A stretch of DNA of 64,000 nt from an uncultured Oscillospiraceae bacterium (GCA_947623745.1 CANQHN010000003.1:62001-126000); one strand, 5' to 3'. Positions 51,248 to 60,038 are shown, numbered from the stretch's first letter. Notes: a model not told the origin generated them from the letters alone. Numbers and translations: made by a program.

Positions 51248-51276
51248 ACCATACTCCAACGCCCCGGCTTTTGCAA
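51248..51276 (-). promoter_or_regulatory. Promoter of glnN
   Basis: On the minus strand: -35 TTGCAA (51271-51276), 17-base spacer, -10 TATGGT (51248-51253). The predicted start near 51241 is directly before hairpin P1. Confidence 0.55.
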
Positions 51277-51535
51277 GTGTTTTTTGACAGTGTATCGGCA
51301 ACTTCATTCATTTTCCCAAGTTTTTTCCTCTCACCGCGCCCGACTTTGTACGGAATTTCATCAGGGTACCCGGCGCGAAATGTCAGACGAAGTGCTTGAA
51401 CCGTCAATTTTTCTGCGGACAGGCCCTGAATCATGCGGAATGATTGGCCTTTTGCAAGAAAATACCGCTTTTCTGGAGGGTGCCGCGCCGGCTCCCCTGC
51501 CCGGCGGCGGCCCTCTGACCTCCTGCAAATTATGC

Positions 51536-51565
51536 TTGACAGACCTGTTTCGTTCGTGCAATACT
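51536..51565 (+). promoter_or_regulatory. Promoter of glnA
   Basis: Perfect -35 TTGACA (51536-51541), 18-base spacer, -10 AATACT (51560-51565). It leaves a leader of about 60 bases with no hexaloop hairpins. Confidence 0.5.
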
Positions 51566-51632
51566 GTCAGAAAGATCGATCCCGCCCGCGCGCCGGGCCG
51601 GACATACGAATTTGGAAGGGAGCAGGCTGGAT

Positions 51633-52964
51633 ATGGCATACACCAAGGAGGATATTATCCGCATCGTCCATGACGAGGACATCGAGTTCATCCGGATGCA
51701 GTTTGTAGACATCTTCGGTCAGCTGAAAAATGTGGCCATCACCGCCTCCCAGGTGGAGAAAGCGGTCAACAACCAGATTATGTTCGACGGCTCCTCCATC
51801 GAGGGATACACCCGGATCAACGAGTCCGACCAGTACCTCTACCCCGACCTGAACAGCTTCGCCGTTTTCCCCTGGCGTCCCTCCCAGGGCCGGGTGGCGC
51901 GGCTGATCTGCGACGTGTACAACACCGACGGCACCCCCTTTGTGGGCGACCCCCGGGGCGTGCTGCGCCGGGAGCTGCGCCACTGCCAGGAGATGGGGTT
52001 CGATACCTTCAACATCGGCCCGGAGCTGGAGTTCTTCCTCTTTGAGACGGACGACCTGGGCCGGGCCACCACGATCACCCGGGACGAGGCGGGCTACTTC
52101 GACCTGGGCCCTCTGGACCATGGCGAGTCCACCCGCCGGGAGATCTGCATGAACCTGGAGGAGATGGGCTTTGAGATCGAGGCCAGCCACCATGAGTGCG
52201 CCGCCGGCCAACACGAGATCGACTTCAAGTACTGCGAGGCCATGGAGGGCTCGGACAAGATCATGACCTTCAAGCTGGCGGTCAAGACCCTGGCCCAGAA
52301 GAACGGCCTGCACGCCACCTTCATGCCCAAGCCCGTCTTTGGCAAGGCAGGCTCCGGGATGCACCTGAACATGTCCCTGTTCAAGGATGGGAAGAACGTG
52401 TTCTACGATGCCGGAGGCAAACACTGCCTCTCCCCTGTCGCCTACCACTTTATCGCCGGCCTCATGGCCCACGCCAAGGGCCTGACCGCCATCACCAACC
52501 CCCTGGTCAACTCCTACAAGCGCCTGGTGCCCGGCTACGAGGCCCCCTGCTACTGCGCCTGGTCGGCCTCCAACCGCTCCGCCCTGGTGCGCATCCCCTT
52601 CGCCACGGAGCACGCCACCCGGGTGGAGCTGCGCAGCCCCGACCCCTGCTGCAACCCCTATCTTGCGGTGGCCCTGTGTCTGGCCGCCGGGCTGGACGGC
52701 ATCGAGCGGGGCCTGACCCCGCCGCCGGAGATCACCGGCAATCTCTTTGAGATGGACGAGGACGACCGGCTTCGCCTCGGACTGGAGGCGCTGCCCACCT
52801 CCCTGCCCGACGCGCTCTCCGCCCTCCAGGCGGACCAGCTGCTGATGGACGTGCTGGGCGAACACATCTCCAGCCGCTACCTCCAGGGCAAGCAGGCCGA
52901 GTGGCGGGAGTACTGCACCCGCGTGTCCAACTGGGAGCTGGAGAAGTATCTGGTCACCTACTGA
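51633..52964 (+). CDS. glnA: Glutamine synthetase type I
   Basis: A 443-residue GSI, the Firmicutes length. Landmarks are the N-terminal FVDIFGQLKNVAI and MFDGSSIEGY, GPELEFFLFE, the ATP site KPVFGKAGSGMHLNMSL, and SYKRLVPGYEAPCYCAWSASNRSALVRIP. The ATG at 51633 gives MAYTKEDII as in other GSI; an in-frame TTG at 51612 is less likely. The ANTAR regulator gene follows after 36 bases, so both are probably one unit. Having two glutamine synthetases side by side and divergent (type III and type I) is notable but known in gut Clostridia. Confidence 0.97.
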   Translation: MAYTKEDIIRIVHDEDIEFIRMQFVDIFGQLKNVAITASQVEKAVNNQIMFDGSSIEGYTRINESDQYLYPDLNSFAVFPWRPSQGRVARLICDVYNTDGTPFVGDPRGVLRRELRHCQEMGFDTFNIGPELEFFLFETDDLGRATTITRDEAGYFDLGPLDHGESTRREICMNLEEMGFEIEASHHECAAGQHEIDFKYCEAMEGSDKIMTFKLAVKTLAQKNGLHATFMPKPVFGKAGSGMHLNMSLFKDGKNVFYDAGGKHCLSPVAYHFIAGLMAHAKGLTAITNPLVNSYKRLVPGYEAPCYCAWSASNRSALVRIPFATEHATRVELRSPDPCCNPYLAVALCLAAGLDGIERGLTPPPEITGNLFEMDEDDRLRLGLEALPTSLPDALSALQADQLLMDVLGEHISSRYLQGKQAEWREYCTRVSNWELEKYLVTY

Positions 52965-53000
52965 TATCCCAAAATCCCGACGGAGAGGAGTTGAGAAGCC

Positions 53001-53531
53001 TTGGACACTGTCATTGTCGCCTTTGAGCGGGAGAGCCTGAGCCGGAAGTTCTGTGACCTGCTGGAGGACACCGGCACGGCCCGCTGTGTGGTGTGCACCT
53101 CGGGCAGTCAGGTGCGCCGGGCCCTCAACACCCAGCAGGTCTACTGCGTCATCGCCGGCTGCCGGCTGTCCGACGGGCCGTCGGAGTGGCTGGTGGGGGA
53201 CCTGCCCTCCTGCGCCTCCCTGCTGATGGTGGGCCCTCAGCACCAGCTGGACCTGTGCTCCAACCCGGACATCTATAAGCTGGCCACCCCTGTGCGGCGG
53301 GAGGACGCGGTGAACACCGTCGCCCTGCTCAACCAGTTCGGCCACCGGATGGAGCGGTTCGTCCGCTCCCGGCGCACCCAAGCGGAGCAGGATCTGGTCG
53401 GCCAGGCCAAGGCCGCGCTGATGGAGCGCTACGGCATGACCGAGGAGGAGGCCCACCGCACCATCCAGAAGCGGGCGATGAACTCCGGCTGCCGGCTGGT
53501 CCAGGCCGCCCAGAAGATCCTATCCGAGTGA
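53001..53531 (+). CDS. ANTAR-domain antitermination regulator
   Basis: A 176-residue protein. Residues 1-110 look like a degenerate receiver: the phosphoacceptor region reads YCVIAGCRLSDG, with no Asp at the normal place. Residues 115-175 form the ANTAR RNA-binding domain (AKAALMERYGMTEEEAHRTIQKRAMNSGCRLVQAAQKIL). Such proteins bind dual-hexaloop leaders and prevent termination, often for nitrogen genes. A TTG start follows GGAGAGGAG. Its location after glnA and the hexaloop leader of divergent glnN make glutamine synthesis the likely target. Without a phosphorylation site, control must come by another route, for example a partner protein. Confidence 0.9.
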   Translation: MDTVIVAFERESLSRKFCDLLEDTGTARCVVCTSGSQVRRALNTQQVYCVIAGCRLSDGPSEWLVGDLPSCASLLMVGPQHQLDLCSNPDIYKLATPVRREDAVNTVALLNQFGHRMERFVRSRRTQAEQDLVGQAKAALMERYGMTEEEAHRTIQKRAMNSGCRLVQAAQKILSE

Positions 53532-53537
53532 ACGCCG

Positions 53538-53573
53538 CGCCCGCCCCTTTCCGGGGCGGGCGTTCTGTTTTTT
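53538..53573 (+). terminator. Terminator of glnA-ANTAR unit
   Basis: CGCCCGCCCC / GGGGCGGGCG stem followed by TTCTGTTTTTT. Confidence 0.8.
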
Positions 53574-53629
53574 CAGAGGCGCGCATACCCTGTTCCGCGG
53601 CCCTCCGCCGCGGAAAGGAGCTGCGCCAG

Positions 53630-54436
53630 ATGCGCTTTACCAAGATGCACGGGCTGGGCAATGACTATATTTATGTAAACTTTATTGATAAGATCCCGGA
53701 CGACCTCTCCGCCCTCGCCTCCGCCATGTCCCACCGCCATTTCGGCGTGGGGGCCGACGGGCTCATCGCCATCGGCCCCGGACAGACGGGGGATTTCACC
53801 ATGGTCATGTACAACGCGGACGGCTCCCGGGGCGAGATGTGCGGCAACGGCATCCGCTGCCTGGGGAAATACGTCTTTGACAAGGGGCTGACGGACAGGA
53901 CGGAGCTGGTCATTGACACGCCGGCGGGGCAGCGCGCCCTCACCCTCCACCCCGGCCAAAACGGCGTGGAGTTGGTGAGTGTGGATATGGGAGGACCGCT
54001 TGTTTTTCCTGAAATTTCAATTGCAATAAAGGAAATTAGCTATACAGGGTTTCTGGTCTCCATGGGCAACCCCCACCTCGTCATTTTCTGCCCGGACCCG
54101 GAGCGGGTCCCCCTGGAGCGGGTGGGTCCCGCCCTGGAGCGCCATCCCCTTTTCCCTAACCGCACCAACGTGGAGTTCGCCGCCCGGACAGCGGACGGTC
54201 TGCGGCTGCGGGTGTGGGAGAGGGGCAGCGGCGAGACCCTGGCCTGCGGAACAGGAGCCTGCGCCGCCTTTGCCGCCGCCCGCCAGAGCGGACTGTGCGG
54301 GGACGAGGCCGCGGTCCACCTCCCCGGCGGAGCGCTTCAATTGTGTTATGTTAACTCAACAGACCACATCCGCATGACCGGCCCCGCCGTCACCGTTTTT
54401 GAGGGAGAATGGCCGGGATCACCATTTTTTGATTGA
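53630..54436 (+). CDS. dapF: Diaminopimelate epimerase
   Basis: A 268-residue DapF that converts LL- to meso-diaminopimelate for lysine and peptidoglycan. The active-site cysteines are Cys71 in GEMCGNGIRC and Cys206 in LACGTGACAA; the N terminus is MRFTKMHGLGNDYIYVN. The ATG at 53630 follows GGAAAGGAG. Three short stretches (53668-53690, 54002-54055 and 54338-54362) use rare AT-ending codons in an otherwise GC-ending gene; two of them hold TTATGT(A/T)AACT on the + strand. DapL, the enzyme before it in the pathway, is encoded next. Confidence 0.96.
   Translation: MRFTKMHGLGNDYIYVNFIDKIPDDLSALASAMSHRHFGVGADGLIAIGPGQTGDFTMVMYNADGSRGEMCGNGIRCLGKYVFDKGLTDRTELVIDTPAGQRALTLHPGQNGVELVSVDMGGPLVFPEISIAIKEISYTGFLVSMGNPHLVIFCPDPERVPLERVGPALERHPLFPNRTNVEFAARTADGLRLRVWERGSGETLACGTGACAAFAAARQSGLCGDEAAVHLPGGALQLCYVNSTDHIRMTGPAVTVFEGEWPGSPFFD
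53671..53681 (+). repeat. TTATGTAAACT motif, exact copy 3
   Basis: An exact match inside rightward dapF, where it encodes part of IYVNF. The gene direction is opposite to that of copies 1 and 2, but the motif strand is the same. Confidence 0.7.
54346..54356 (+). repeat. TTATGTTAACT, one-mismatch copy of the motif
   Basis: 10 of 11 matches, + strand, in dapF (encodes YVN of LCYVNST). The T at position 7 also occurs in the E. coli dif half-site as remembered. Confidence 0.55.
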
Positions 54437-54461
54437 CAAGCGCCCCGTTTCGGGGGATAAT
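54433..54461 (+). promoter_or_regulatory. Promoter of dapL
   Basis: Perfect -35 TTGACA (54433-54438), 17-base spacer, -10 GATAAT (54456-54461), overlapping the dapF stop codon. Confidence 0.7.
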
Positions 54462-54503
54462 GGTGGGCGATATGATTTTGACGCACAAAGGAGTGTCCCT
54501 CTC

Positions 54504-55724
54504 ATGGCAAATGTCAACCAGAACTACCTCAAGCTGCCCGGCAGCTACCTGTTTTCGGAGATTGGCCGCCGGGTGCGGGCCTTCTCCCAGGAGGGGACTC
54601 CCATGCCCCTCATCCGCCTGGGGATCGGCGATGTGACCCAGCCCCTGGCCCCCGCCGTGGTGGAGGCCATGGTGAAGGCGTCGAAGGAGATGGGAGACAA
54701 GGCCACCTTCCGCGGCTACTGCGAGGAGACCTGCACCGCCTACGACTTCCTCCGCTTCGCCATCCAGGACGACTACCGCCGCCGGGGCGTGGAGATTGCC
54801 GACGACGAGATCTTCGTGTCCGACGGCGCCAAGAGCGACTGCGGCATGATCGGCGATATCTTCTCCGCCGACAACGTGGTGGCGGTGTGCGACCCGGTCT
54901 ATCCCGTCTATGTGGACACCAACGCCATGGACGGCCGGGCCGGTGAGTACGACGGCCAGCGCTGGACCAACCTGATCTACCTGCCCTGCACCGCGGAGAA
55001 CGGCTTCATCCCCGAGCTGCCCCAGGGCCGGGTGGCCGACCTCATCTACATCTGCTCCCCCAACAACCCCACCGGCGCCGCGGCCACAAAGGAGCAGCTG
55101 AAAATGTGGGTGGACTACGCCAACGCCCACGACAGCGTGCTCCTCTTCGACAGCGCCTACGAGGCGTTCATCTCTGAGCCCGGCGTGCCCCACTCCATCT
55201 TTGAGGTGGAGGGCGCCCGCACCTGCGCCATTGAGTTCCGCTCCTTCTCCAAGACCGCCGGCTTCACCGGCAACCGCTGCGCCTACACCGTCATCCCCAA
55301 GGACCTGGTGCGGGGCGGGGCCAGCCTGAACGCTCTGTGGAACCGCCGCCGGGGCAGCAAGTTCAACGGCGTGCCCTACGTTATCCAGCGGGCCGCTGAG
55401 GCGTCCCTCTCCCCCGAGGGCCGCGTCCAGACCCAGAAGACCATCGCCTACTACCTCAACAACGCCAAGGTCATCCGCCAGGGCCTGTCCCAGGCCGGGC
55501 TGGCCGTCTACGGCGGTGTGAACGCCCCCTACATCTGGGCTCAGACCCCCAACGGCATGGGCTCCTGGGAGTTCTTCGACCTGCTGCTGAAGAAGGCCTG
55601 TGTGGTCACCACCCCCGGCGCCGGGTTCGGCCCCAGCGGCGAGGGCTACATCCGTCTGACCGCCTTCGGCGACGCCGCCGCCACCGCGGAGGCGGTAGAG
55701 CGGGTGAAGGATATCTTGAAGTAA
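54504..55724 (+). CDS. dapL: LL-diaminopimelate aminotransferase
   Basis: A 406-residue fold-type I PLP aminotransferase of the DapL family. It makes LL-DAP directly from tetrahydrodipicolinate, bypassing the succinyl or acetyl branches. The PLP Lys is Lys250 in FRSFSKTAGFTGNRCAY. SPNNPTGAAA and the N-terminal NYLKLPGSYLFSEIGRR are diagnostic for DapL. The ATG at 54504 follows AAAGGAG. It has its own promoter inside the dapF end and a strong terminator after it. Confidence 0.96.
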   Translation: MANVNQNYLKLPGSYLFSEIGRRVRAFSQEGTPMPLIRLGIGDVTQPLAPAVVEAMVKASKEMGDKATFRGYCEETCTAYDFLRFAIQDDYRRRGVEIADDEIFVSDGAKSDCGMIGDIFSADNVVAVCDPVYPVYVDTNAMDGRAGEYDGQRWTNLIYLPCTAENGFIPELPQGRVADLIYICSPNNPTGAAATKEQLKMWVDYANAHDSVLLFDSAYEAFISEPGVPHSIFEVEGARTCAIEFRSFSKTAGFTGNRCAYTVIPKDLVRGGASLNALWNRRRGSKFNGVPYVIQRAAEASLSPEGRVQTQKTIAYYLNNAKVIRQGLSQAGLAVYGGVNAPYIWAQTPNGMGSWEFFDLLLKKACVVTTPGAGFGPSGEGYIRLTAFGDAAATAEAVERVKDILK

Positions 55725-55740
55725 AGCGCTTTCATAAGCG

Positions 55741-55777
55741 AAAAAAGGTCCCGGGCCATGTGCCCGGGACCTTTTTT
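55741..55777. terminator. Bidirectional terminator between dapL and purF
   Basis: AAAAAAGGTCCCGGGC / GCCCGGGACCTTTTTT stem with a CATGT loop; A and T runs on both sides. Confidence 0.92.
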
Positions 55778-57168
55778 CAACCGATCTCGATGGGGTAGCG
55801 CTCGGTAAAGCACCCCTCGCAGAATCCGCACTTGGCGTCTGGGGCAAGCTTGCGCAGGTTCTCCAGGGACAGGTAGCCCAGGCTGTCCGCCCCGGCCAGC
55901 TCCCGGATCTCCTCCACGGTGTTGTGGCAAGCGATGAGCTTCTCCTTGTCGGGGATGTCGGTGCCGAAGTAGCACGGGGCGATAAAGGGCGGCGCGGACA
56001 CCCGCATATGGACCTCCCGGGCCCCGGCCTCCCGCAGCAGATTGATGATCTGGCGGCAGGTGGTGCCCCGGACGATGGAGTCGTCGATCATCACCACCCG
56101 CTTGCCCTCCACCTCGCTGCGCAGGGCGGAGAGCTTGATGCGCACCGCCTGCTCCCGGCTGGTCTGGTCGGGGGTGATGAAGGTGCGGCCGATGTAGCGG
56201 TTCTTCACAAAGCCCATGCCGTTGGGGATGCCGCTCTCCAGGGCGTAGCCCCGGGCGGCGTCCAGGCCGGAGTCGGGCACGCCCACCACCAGATCGGCCT
56301 CCACCGGGTGCTGGCGGGCCAGCAGCCGCCCGGCGTTGACCCGGGCCTGGTGGACCGACTGGCCGCAGATGATGGAGTCGGGCCGGGCGAAGTAGATGTA
56401 CTCAAAGATGCACATGTGGGACAGGCCACGGCAGTTGTCCCGGATGGAGCGGACCTGGCCGTCCTTGACCACCACCATCTCCCCCGGCTCCAGCTCCCGC
56501 TCCACCCGGCCGCCCACGGCCTCGATGGCGCAGGATTCGGAGGCGAAGAGCACGGCTTTTCCCTTGCGCCCCATGCACAGGGGCCGGAACCCCCAGGGGT
56601 CCCGGCAGGCGATGAGCTTCTGGGGGGACATAATCAGCAGGGAGAAGGCCCCTCGCAGCCCCGCCGTGGCCCGGCTCACCGCCTCCTCCACGCTGGCGCA
56701 GTGCAGCCGCGCCTGGGCGATGGCGTAGGCGATGATCTCCGAGTCGCTGGTGGTGTGGAAAATGGCGCCCTTGTACTCAAATTCCCGGCGCAGCTCGTCC
56801 ACGTTGACCAGGTTGCCGTTGTGGACCACCGCCAGGGTGCCCTTGGCGTACTTGATGGTCAGGGGCTGGGCGTTCTCCCGCTCCCCCGCCCCGGTGGTGG
56901 CGTAGCGCACGTGGCCCACCGCCATGGTGCCGTTGAGCCGCTGAAGGACGTCCTTGCTGAATACCTCGCTGACCAGCCCCACGTCCTTGTAGAAGGACTG
57001 CTCCCGGTGATTGATGGCCGCGATGCCGCAGGCCTCCTGCCCCCGGTGCTGGAGGGCGTACAGCCCGTAGTAGGTGCTCTGGGCGCAGTTCCCCTCCGGG
57101 TCGCAGATGCCGAACACGCCGCACTCCTCGTGCAGCCCCCAGGGGCTGCCCTGGCCGCTGTGGTCCAT
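55777..57168 (-). CDS. purF: Amidophosphoribosyltransferase
   Basis: A 463-residue PurF catalysing the first step of purine synthesis (PRPP + glutamine to phosphoribosylamine). A 15-residue propeptide precedes the catalytic Cys16 (EECGVFGI), as in the Bacillus-type enzyme. The glutaminase domain has AVGHVRYATTG; the PRPP site is VVMIDDSIVRGTT. C-terminal Cys residues (CHNTVEE, CGFCEGC) fit the structural 4Fe-4S cluster of this type. It is alone here, with no other pur genes adjacent. Confidence 0.97.
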   Translation of the reverse strand: MDHSGQGSPWGLHEECGVFGICDPEGNCAQSTYYGLYALQHRGQEACGIAAINHREQSFYKDVGLVSEVFSKDVLQRLNGTMAVGHVRYATTGAGERENAQPLTIKYAKGTLAVVHNGNLVNVDELRREFEYKGAIFHTTSDSEIIAYAIAQARLHCASVEEAVSRATAGLRGAFSLLIMSPQKLIACRDPWGFRPLCMGRKGKAVLFASESCAIEAVGGRVERELEPGEMVVVKDGQVRSIRDNCRGLSHMCIFEYIYFARPDSIICGQSVHQARVNAGRLLARQHPVEADLVVGVPDSGLDAARGYALESGIPNGMGFVKNRYIGRTFITPDQTSREQAVRIKLSALRSEVEGKRVVMIDDSIVRGTTCRQIINLLREAGAREVHMRVSAPPFIAPCYFGTDIPDKEKLIACHNTVEEIRELAGADSLGYLSLENLRKLAPDAKCGFCEGCFTERYPIEIG

Positions 57169-57193
57169 ATCCCATTCCCCCTGAAAAAGACGA

Positions 57194-57217
57194 AACGGCG
57201 CCCTTGCAGGCGCCGTT
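57194..57217. terminator. Hairpin in the purF leader
   Basis: AACGGCGCC / GGCGCCGTT with a six-base loop. On the minus strand TTTCGTCTTTTTC follows, giving a terminator-like structure within about 10 bases of the predicted transcript start. Confidence 0.6.
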
Positions 57218-57231
57218 GTCTGTATGTTTCA

Positions 57232-57261
57232 ATTATAGCGGATGGGCCGCCTTTTTTTCAA
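57232..57261 (-). promoter_or_regulatory. Promoter of purF
   Basis: On the minus strand: -35 TTGAAA (57256-57261), 18-base spacer, perfect -10 TATAAT (57232-57237). Confidence 0.65.
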
Positions 57262-57327
57262 CCGTCAAAATCCCACATATCGGCTCCCCCGCCGGGGATT
57301 TTCTCGTATAATTCGCAGGGTCCGGCC

Positions 57328-57963
57328 CTACCGCGCCTTTTTGATGGGGTGGCGGACGACGGTTTTCCACTTCTCCGGCGCGGCCCGGCGGGGGTCGGAC
57401 AGGTAGATCTCATGGTGCAGACGCCCGGCTGTGAAGTCGTTCTCGTACCCGTTCCGGGCGAGAAAGGCGTCCATTTTGGCCACGCTCTCCGGCTCGCTGT
57501 CGTAGGGGCCCAGGTGCATGATCTGTACGCACAGCCCCTCGTCCACCGTCAGGAACTCCGCCCCGGAGCAGTCCAGCCCCTTCTTGCGGGAGGCCTCCCC
57601 CACCGCCCAGTCGAAGTCCTCCCGCCTGACAAAGTCTGGCAGGCGGATGACGGAGATCCAGTGGAAATCCGCCTTGCGGGCGTAGTCGAACCCCTCACAG
57701 CCCTCCTGCCACCAGAACCCTTCCAGGGGCGGCACCACGTAGTCGTAGAACCCCTCGATCTTCCGGGCCCCCATCTTGCTCATTTTCAGGGTGTAGGCGA
57801 CGGCATACAGCACCTCAATGGCCCGCTTGTAGGCGCCGCCCTCCTGGTTGGGGTCCCCGGTCCCCCGCACGGCGATATAGTTCATCCGGGGCACCTCCAC
57901 GATGGACGGCTCCCCTTTGGGCAGATAGAATTCCCTGTACTCCTTTTTGAAATCAAAGGCCAC
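57328..57963 (-). CDS. GyrI-like small-molecule-binding domain protein
   Basis: A 211-residue cytoplasmic protein with the GyrI-like/SOUL-type fold: VEVPRMNYIAVRGTGDPN near the N terminus, KMSKMGARKIEGFYDYVVPPLEGFWW in the middle, and LCVQIMHLGPYDSEPESVAKMDAFL, then HHEIYLSDPRR at the end. Members are stand-alone ligand-binding proteins or effector domains of multidrug regulators; some hydrolyse electrophilic lactones. No partner gene is evident. It starts 57 bases after nrdR on the same strand. Confidence 0.85.
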   Translation of the reverse strand: MAFDFKKEYREFYLPKGEPSIVEVPRMNYIAVRGTGDPNQEGGAYKRAIEVLYAVAYTLKMSKMGARKIEGFYDYVVPPLEGFWWQEGCEGFDYARKADFHWISVIRLPDFVRREDFDWAVGEASRKKGLDCSGAEFLTVDEGLCVQIMHLGPYDSEPESVAKMDAFLARNGYENDFTAGRLHHEIYLSDPRRAAPEKWKTVVRHPIKKAR

Positions 57964-57990
57964 GGCCGGCTCCTCCCTTCTGAAACTGCT

Positions 57991-58014
57991 GGAGCGGCCC
58001 GAAGGGGCCGCTCC
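57991..58014 (-). terminator. Hairpin after nrdR
   Basis: A perfect 10-bp stem GGAGCGGCCC / GGGCCGCTCC with a GAAG loop right after the nrdR stop. It lacks a U run, so it may pause or stabilise rather than terminate. Confidence 0.5.
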
Positions 58015-58020
58015 GCTGTG

Positions 58021-58476
58021 TCATTTATCCTCCAGGAGCTTGTTCAGCTCCCGCATGAAGGTGTTGATGTCCTTGAACTGCCGGTAGACTGACGCGAAGC
58101 GCACATAGGCCACCTCGTCCAGCTTTTTCAGCCGCTCCATCACCAGCTCGCCGATCTCGGCGGAGCTGACCTCCCGCTCCATCTCGTTCTGGAGCACCTG
58201 CTCGATCTCGTTGACGGTCTCCTCCAGGGCGCTGTACGGCACAGGGCGCTTTTCACAGGCGCGGATCAGGCCGCCCAGGACCTTGTTGCGGTCGAAGCTC
58301 TGGCGGCTGCCGTCCTTCTTCACCACCATCAGGGGCAGGCTCTCCATGGTCTCGTAGGTGGTGAAGCGCTTGTGACAGGCCAGACACTCCCGCCTGCGGC
58401 GGATGCTGGCCCCCTCCTCCGCTGGGCGGGAGTCCACCACCTTGCTCTCCAAATGGGCGCAGTAGGGGCATTTCAT
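58021..58476 (-). CDS. nrdR: Transcriptional repressor NrdR
   Basis: A 151-residue NrdR that represses ribonucleotide reductase genes when dATP is high. The zinc ribbon Cys residues are C3/C6 and C31/C34 (CPYC...CLAC) with the [17 protein letters not shown] pattern, followed by the ATP-cone domain (about 46-136, [29 protein letters not shown]). No NrdR boxes or nrd genes were seen in this window. Confidence 0.97.
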   Translation of the reverse strand: MKCPYCAHLESKVVDSRPAEEGASIRRRRECLACHKRFTTYETMESLPLMVVKKDGSRQSFDRNKVLGGLIRACEKRPVPYSALEETVNEIEQVLQNEMEREVSSAEIGELVMERLKKLDEVAYVRFASVYRQFKDINTFMRELNKLLEDK

Positions 58477-58550
58477 AACGACTACCTCCGTTCAGGCGGC
58501 GCAGGGGCCGCGTTTTTCTGTCTGATGCGGGTTTTCCGTCTCTGCGGGGA

Positions 58551-60038
58551 TCAGGCCAGCTTGTCCAGGCCCAGCCGGATCCGCCGGAGGGTCTCCTCCC
58601 GGCCCAGGATGCGGCAGATTTCCACCGCGCCGCCGGGGGTGACCGCCTTGCCGGCGGCGGCGATGCGCACCGGCCACATGAGGGTGGCGTTCTTCACGCC
58701 CAGGGACTCGGCCAGAGCGACGAGCCCATCGTGGATGGAATCCTGGCTCCACTCCCCCAGGCTCTCCAGCATGGGGATGGCGGCCTGGAGCATGGCTTTG
58801 GACACCTCCGGGTCGGTCTTGGACTTCTTGTTGGTGAACAGCTCCACGCCGTAGTCGGGCAGGGCCTCGAAGAAATCCACCTTCTCCGGGATCTCGGTGA
58901 GCTTCTCGCACCGGGCCTGGAGCAGGGCGGTGACCTGGGCGGCGTCGATGGCCGGGTTCTTCACCGCCTGGCGGATATAAGGCTCCGCCGCCCTGGCGAA
59001 GTCCTCCGGGGACATGGCCCGCAGGTACAGGGCGTTGAAATGGGTGAGCTTGTCGATGTCGAAAATGGCCGGGGACTTGGACATGCCCCCCAGGTCGAAG
59101 GCCTGGGCCAGGTCCTCCAGGGAGAACACCTCCCGCTCGGCCAGTTCCCCCCGGGGGCTCCAGCCCAGCAGGGCCACGTAGTTCAAAATGGCTTCGGTGA
59201 GATAGCCCTGGTCCCGCAGGTCCTCGTAGGAGGGGTCGCCGTGGCGCTTGGACATCTTGTTCTGGGCGTCCCGCATCACCGGGGAGCAGTGGACGTAGGT
59301 GGGCACCTCCCACCCGAAGGCCTGGTAGAGCAGATCGTACTTGGGTGCGGAGGACAGGTACTCGCTGCCCCGCACCACGTGGGTGATGCCCATCAGGTGG
59401 TCGTCAATAACGTTGGCGAAGTTGTAGGTGGGCAGGCCGTCCCGCTTCAGGAGCACTTGGTCGTCCAGCGTGGAATTCTCCACGGTGATATCGCCAAAAA
59501 TGGCGTCATGGAAGGTGGTGGTCCCCTCTTTGGGGATGCGCTGGCGTACCACGTAGGGCTCCCCCGCCTCCACCCTGGCCCGGGCGGCGGCGGGGTCCAG
59601 GTCCCGGCAGGGGTCATCGGCCCGGCCGAACTGGCCGGAGTCCTCCTCCGACTCGGTCTTTTCGCAGAAGCAGTAGTAGGCGTGGCCCTTCTCCACCAGC
59701 AGGTGGGCGTATTTGCCGTAGGTGTCCCGGCGCTGGGACTGGATATAGGGCGCCACGGGGCCGCCCAGGTCGGGGCCCTCGTCGTGGTCCAGCCGGCACT
59801 CGGCCAGGGTGCGGTAGATGACCTCAGTGGCGCCCTCCACCTGGCGGCTCTGGTCGGTGTCCTCGATGCGCAGGATGAAAGTGCCGCCGGCGTGGCGGGC
59901 GATGAGCCAGGTGTACAGCGCCGTGCGCAGGTTGCCCACGTGCATATACCCCGTGGGCGAGGGGGCGAAGCGGGTGCGCACCTTCCCCTTGGGGATCTTG
60001 GCCTCCATCGCCTCAAAGTAGCTCTTGTCCAGGTCCAT
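58551..60038 (-). CDS. gltX: Glutamyl-tRNA synthetase
   Basis: A 495-residue class I synthetase. The HIGH-type motif is in FAPSPTGYMHVGNLRTALY (about 24-42) and KMSKRHG is the KMSKS motif near residue 260. The anticodon-binding domain is C-terminal. In a Firmicute lacking GlnRS this enzyme would probably also charge tRNA-Gln for amidation, which is inference. GGAGGAAAAC precedes the ATG, and a sigma-A promoter lies 69 bases upstream. Confidence 0.97.
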   Translation of the reverse strand: MDLDKSYFEAMEAKIPKGKVRTRFAPSPTGYMHVGNLRTALYTWLIARHAGGTFILRIEDTDQSRQVEGATEVIYRTLAECRLDHDEGPDLGGPVAPYIQSQRRDTYGKYAHLLVEKGHAYYCFCEKTESEEDSGQFGRADDPCRDLDPAAARARVEAGEPYVVRQRIPKEGTTTFHDAIFGDITVENSTLDDQVLLKRDGLPTYNFANVIDDHLMGITHVVRGSEYLSSAPKYDLLYQAFGWEVPTYVHCSPVMRDAQNKMSKRHGDPSYEDLRDQGYLTEAILNYVALLGWSPRGELAEREVFSLEDLAQAFDLGGMSKSPAIFDIDKLTHFNALYLRAMSPEDFARAAEPYIRQAVKNPAIDAAQVTALLQARCEKLTEIPEKVDFFEALPDYGVELFTNKKSKTDPEVSKAMLQAAIPMLESLGEWSQDSIHDGLVALAESLGVKNATLMWPVRIAAAGKAVTPGGAVEICRILGREETLRRIRLGLDKLA

